Shown here piece after piece: positions 32,695-32,810 of a stretch of 32,810 nt of DNA (the stretch's first letter is position 1; the number at the start of each line of letters is the position of its first letter). A program made the position numbers and the translations under genes. Source of the DNA: Burkholderiaceae bacterium (lineage in GTDB: Bacteria; Pseudomonadota; Gammaproteobacteria; Burkholderiales; Burkholderiaceae_C); assembly GCA_024710165.1 (NCBI GenBank), contig JANJVG010000091.1, positions 1-32,810 on the forward strand, given 5' to 3'. The notes beneath the pieces are model-generated. The model searched no databases and was not told the DNA's origin. It was given only the letters and a program-made list of their open reading frames with translations.

Positions 32695-32810
32695 TTGAGC
32701 CTGCTGCAAACCACCCTGAACGAGACGTTGGAGGCATTGCCTGCCAACGGGATAACCGAGTTGAGCGCGCTGTTGGATCCGGCCTGGATCGAACAAGCGC
32801 TGGACGCCAC
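32695..32810 (+). CDS. IS4-family transposase, N-terminal fragment
   Basis: The visible frame reads SLLQTTLNETLEALPANG then LSALLDPAWIEQALDAT, which is the N-terminal DNA-binding region of IS4-type transposases (transposase_IS4_N: L-x-P-x-W-I-E-x-A-L-x-A-T-G). No ATG is in frame before it; TTG 32695 is the best start, since the frame is open only back to a stop at 32632-32634. Two nearby ATGs (32670, 32679) are in another frame. Catalytic DDE residues are beyond the window. It runs out of the window at 32810. Confidence 0.8.
   Translation, partial: MSLLQTTLNETLEALPANGITELSALLDPAWIEQALDA

Larger units (their letters stand above)
32618..32810 (+). mobile_element. 5' end of an IS4-family insertion sequence (continues beyond window)
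   Basis: The left boundary is inferred from the break in the terminator stem at 32617/32618. The terminal inverted repeat probably lies in 32618-32640 (contains CCAGTCAGTTAAGCC). A long palindrome and the transposase start follow. The right end is outside the window, so inverted repeats and the target duplication cannot be checked. Confidence 0.6.

Noticed and set aside
1..32810. Defence system, prophage, CRISPR array or biosynthetic cluster
   Set aside because: All major open frames resolve to housekeeping or metabolic families; no repeat-spacer pattern, phage structural gene or nuclease/helicase cluster was seen.

Overview
The window is a GC-rich housekeeping stretch from a beta-proteobacterium. 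It most likely belongs to Comamonadaceae (Burkholderiales; Acidovorax, Alicycliphilus or Diaphorobacter-like). The placement rests on gene content and order (yajC-secD-secF, def next to dprA/LysM, fmt, pgk-pyk-fba with a Calvin-type class II aldolase, tsaB-rimI-UDG-like), on the protein sequences, and on a short dispersed repeat I recall from genomes of this family. No database search was possible. I see no rRNA, tRNA or CRISPR array.

Layout. 1-139: the 3' end of an IS30-family insertion sequence. 200-4415: an Lrp/AsnC regulator divergent from a large fused indolepyruvate:ferredoxin oxidoreductase. 4677-10305: the Sec accessory operon yajC-secD-secF, then a DUF1631 protein. 10327-12764 (minus strand): dprA and a LysM exported protein. 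12944-16171: def, a small lipoprotein, fmt and the azlCD exporter pair, with start/stop overlaps inside def-lipoprotein and fmt-azlC-azlD. 16244-20245: lower glycolysis (pgk, pyk, fba), closed by a strong terminator. 20474-23535: membrane transhydrogenase pntAB. 23622-26127: fadD and a methylthioadenosine/SAH nucleosidase. 26244-27230 (minus): corA. 27401-29327 (minus): tsaB-rimI-UDG-like, joined by ATGA overlaps. 29397-32549: dacB (PBP4), a SemiSWEET transporter and a secreted lipoprotein hydrolase. From about 32618: the 5' end of an IS4-family element that runs off the window.

The genes are mostly core functions: protein export, N-formyl-Met handling, glycolysis, NADPH supply, tRNA t6A formation and cell wall. 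There is no obvious defence island or biosynthetic cluster. The most interesting signals are non-coding. (1) A roughly 60-70 nt two-hairpin repeat occurs five times, always in the sense orientation of its host gene. Three copies sit at or just after a stop codon (lrp, iorAB, mtn). Two lie inside coding sequence (fmt, mtn) and are read there in different frames. (2) A 16-nt motif is shared by the pyk and fba upstream regions. (3) A terminator-like hairpin lies in the yajC-secDF leader. (4) Promoter elements abut the start codons of lrp and dacB, suggesting leaderless mRNAs. (5) An IS4 insertion appears to have split a rho-independent terminator.
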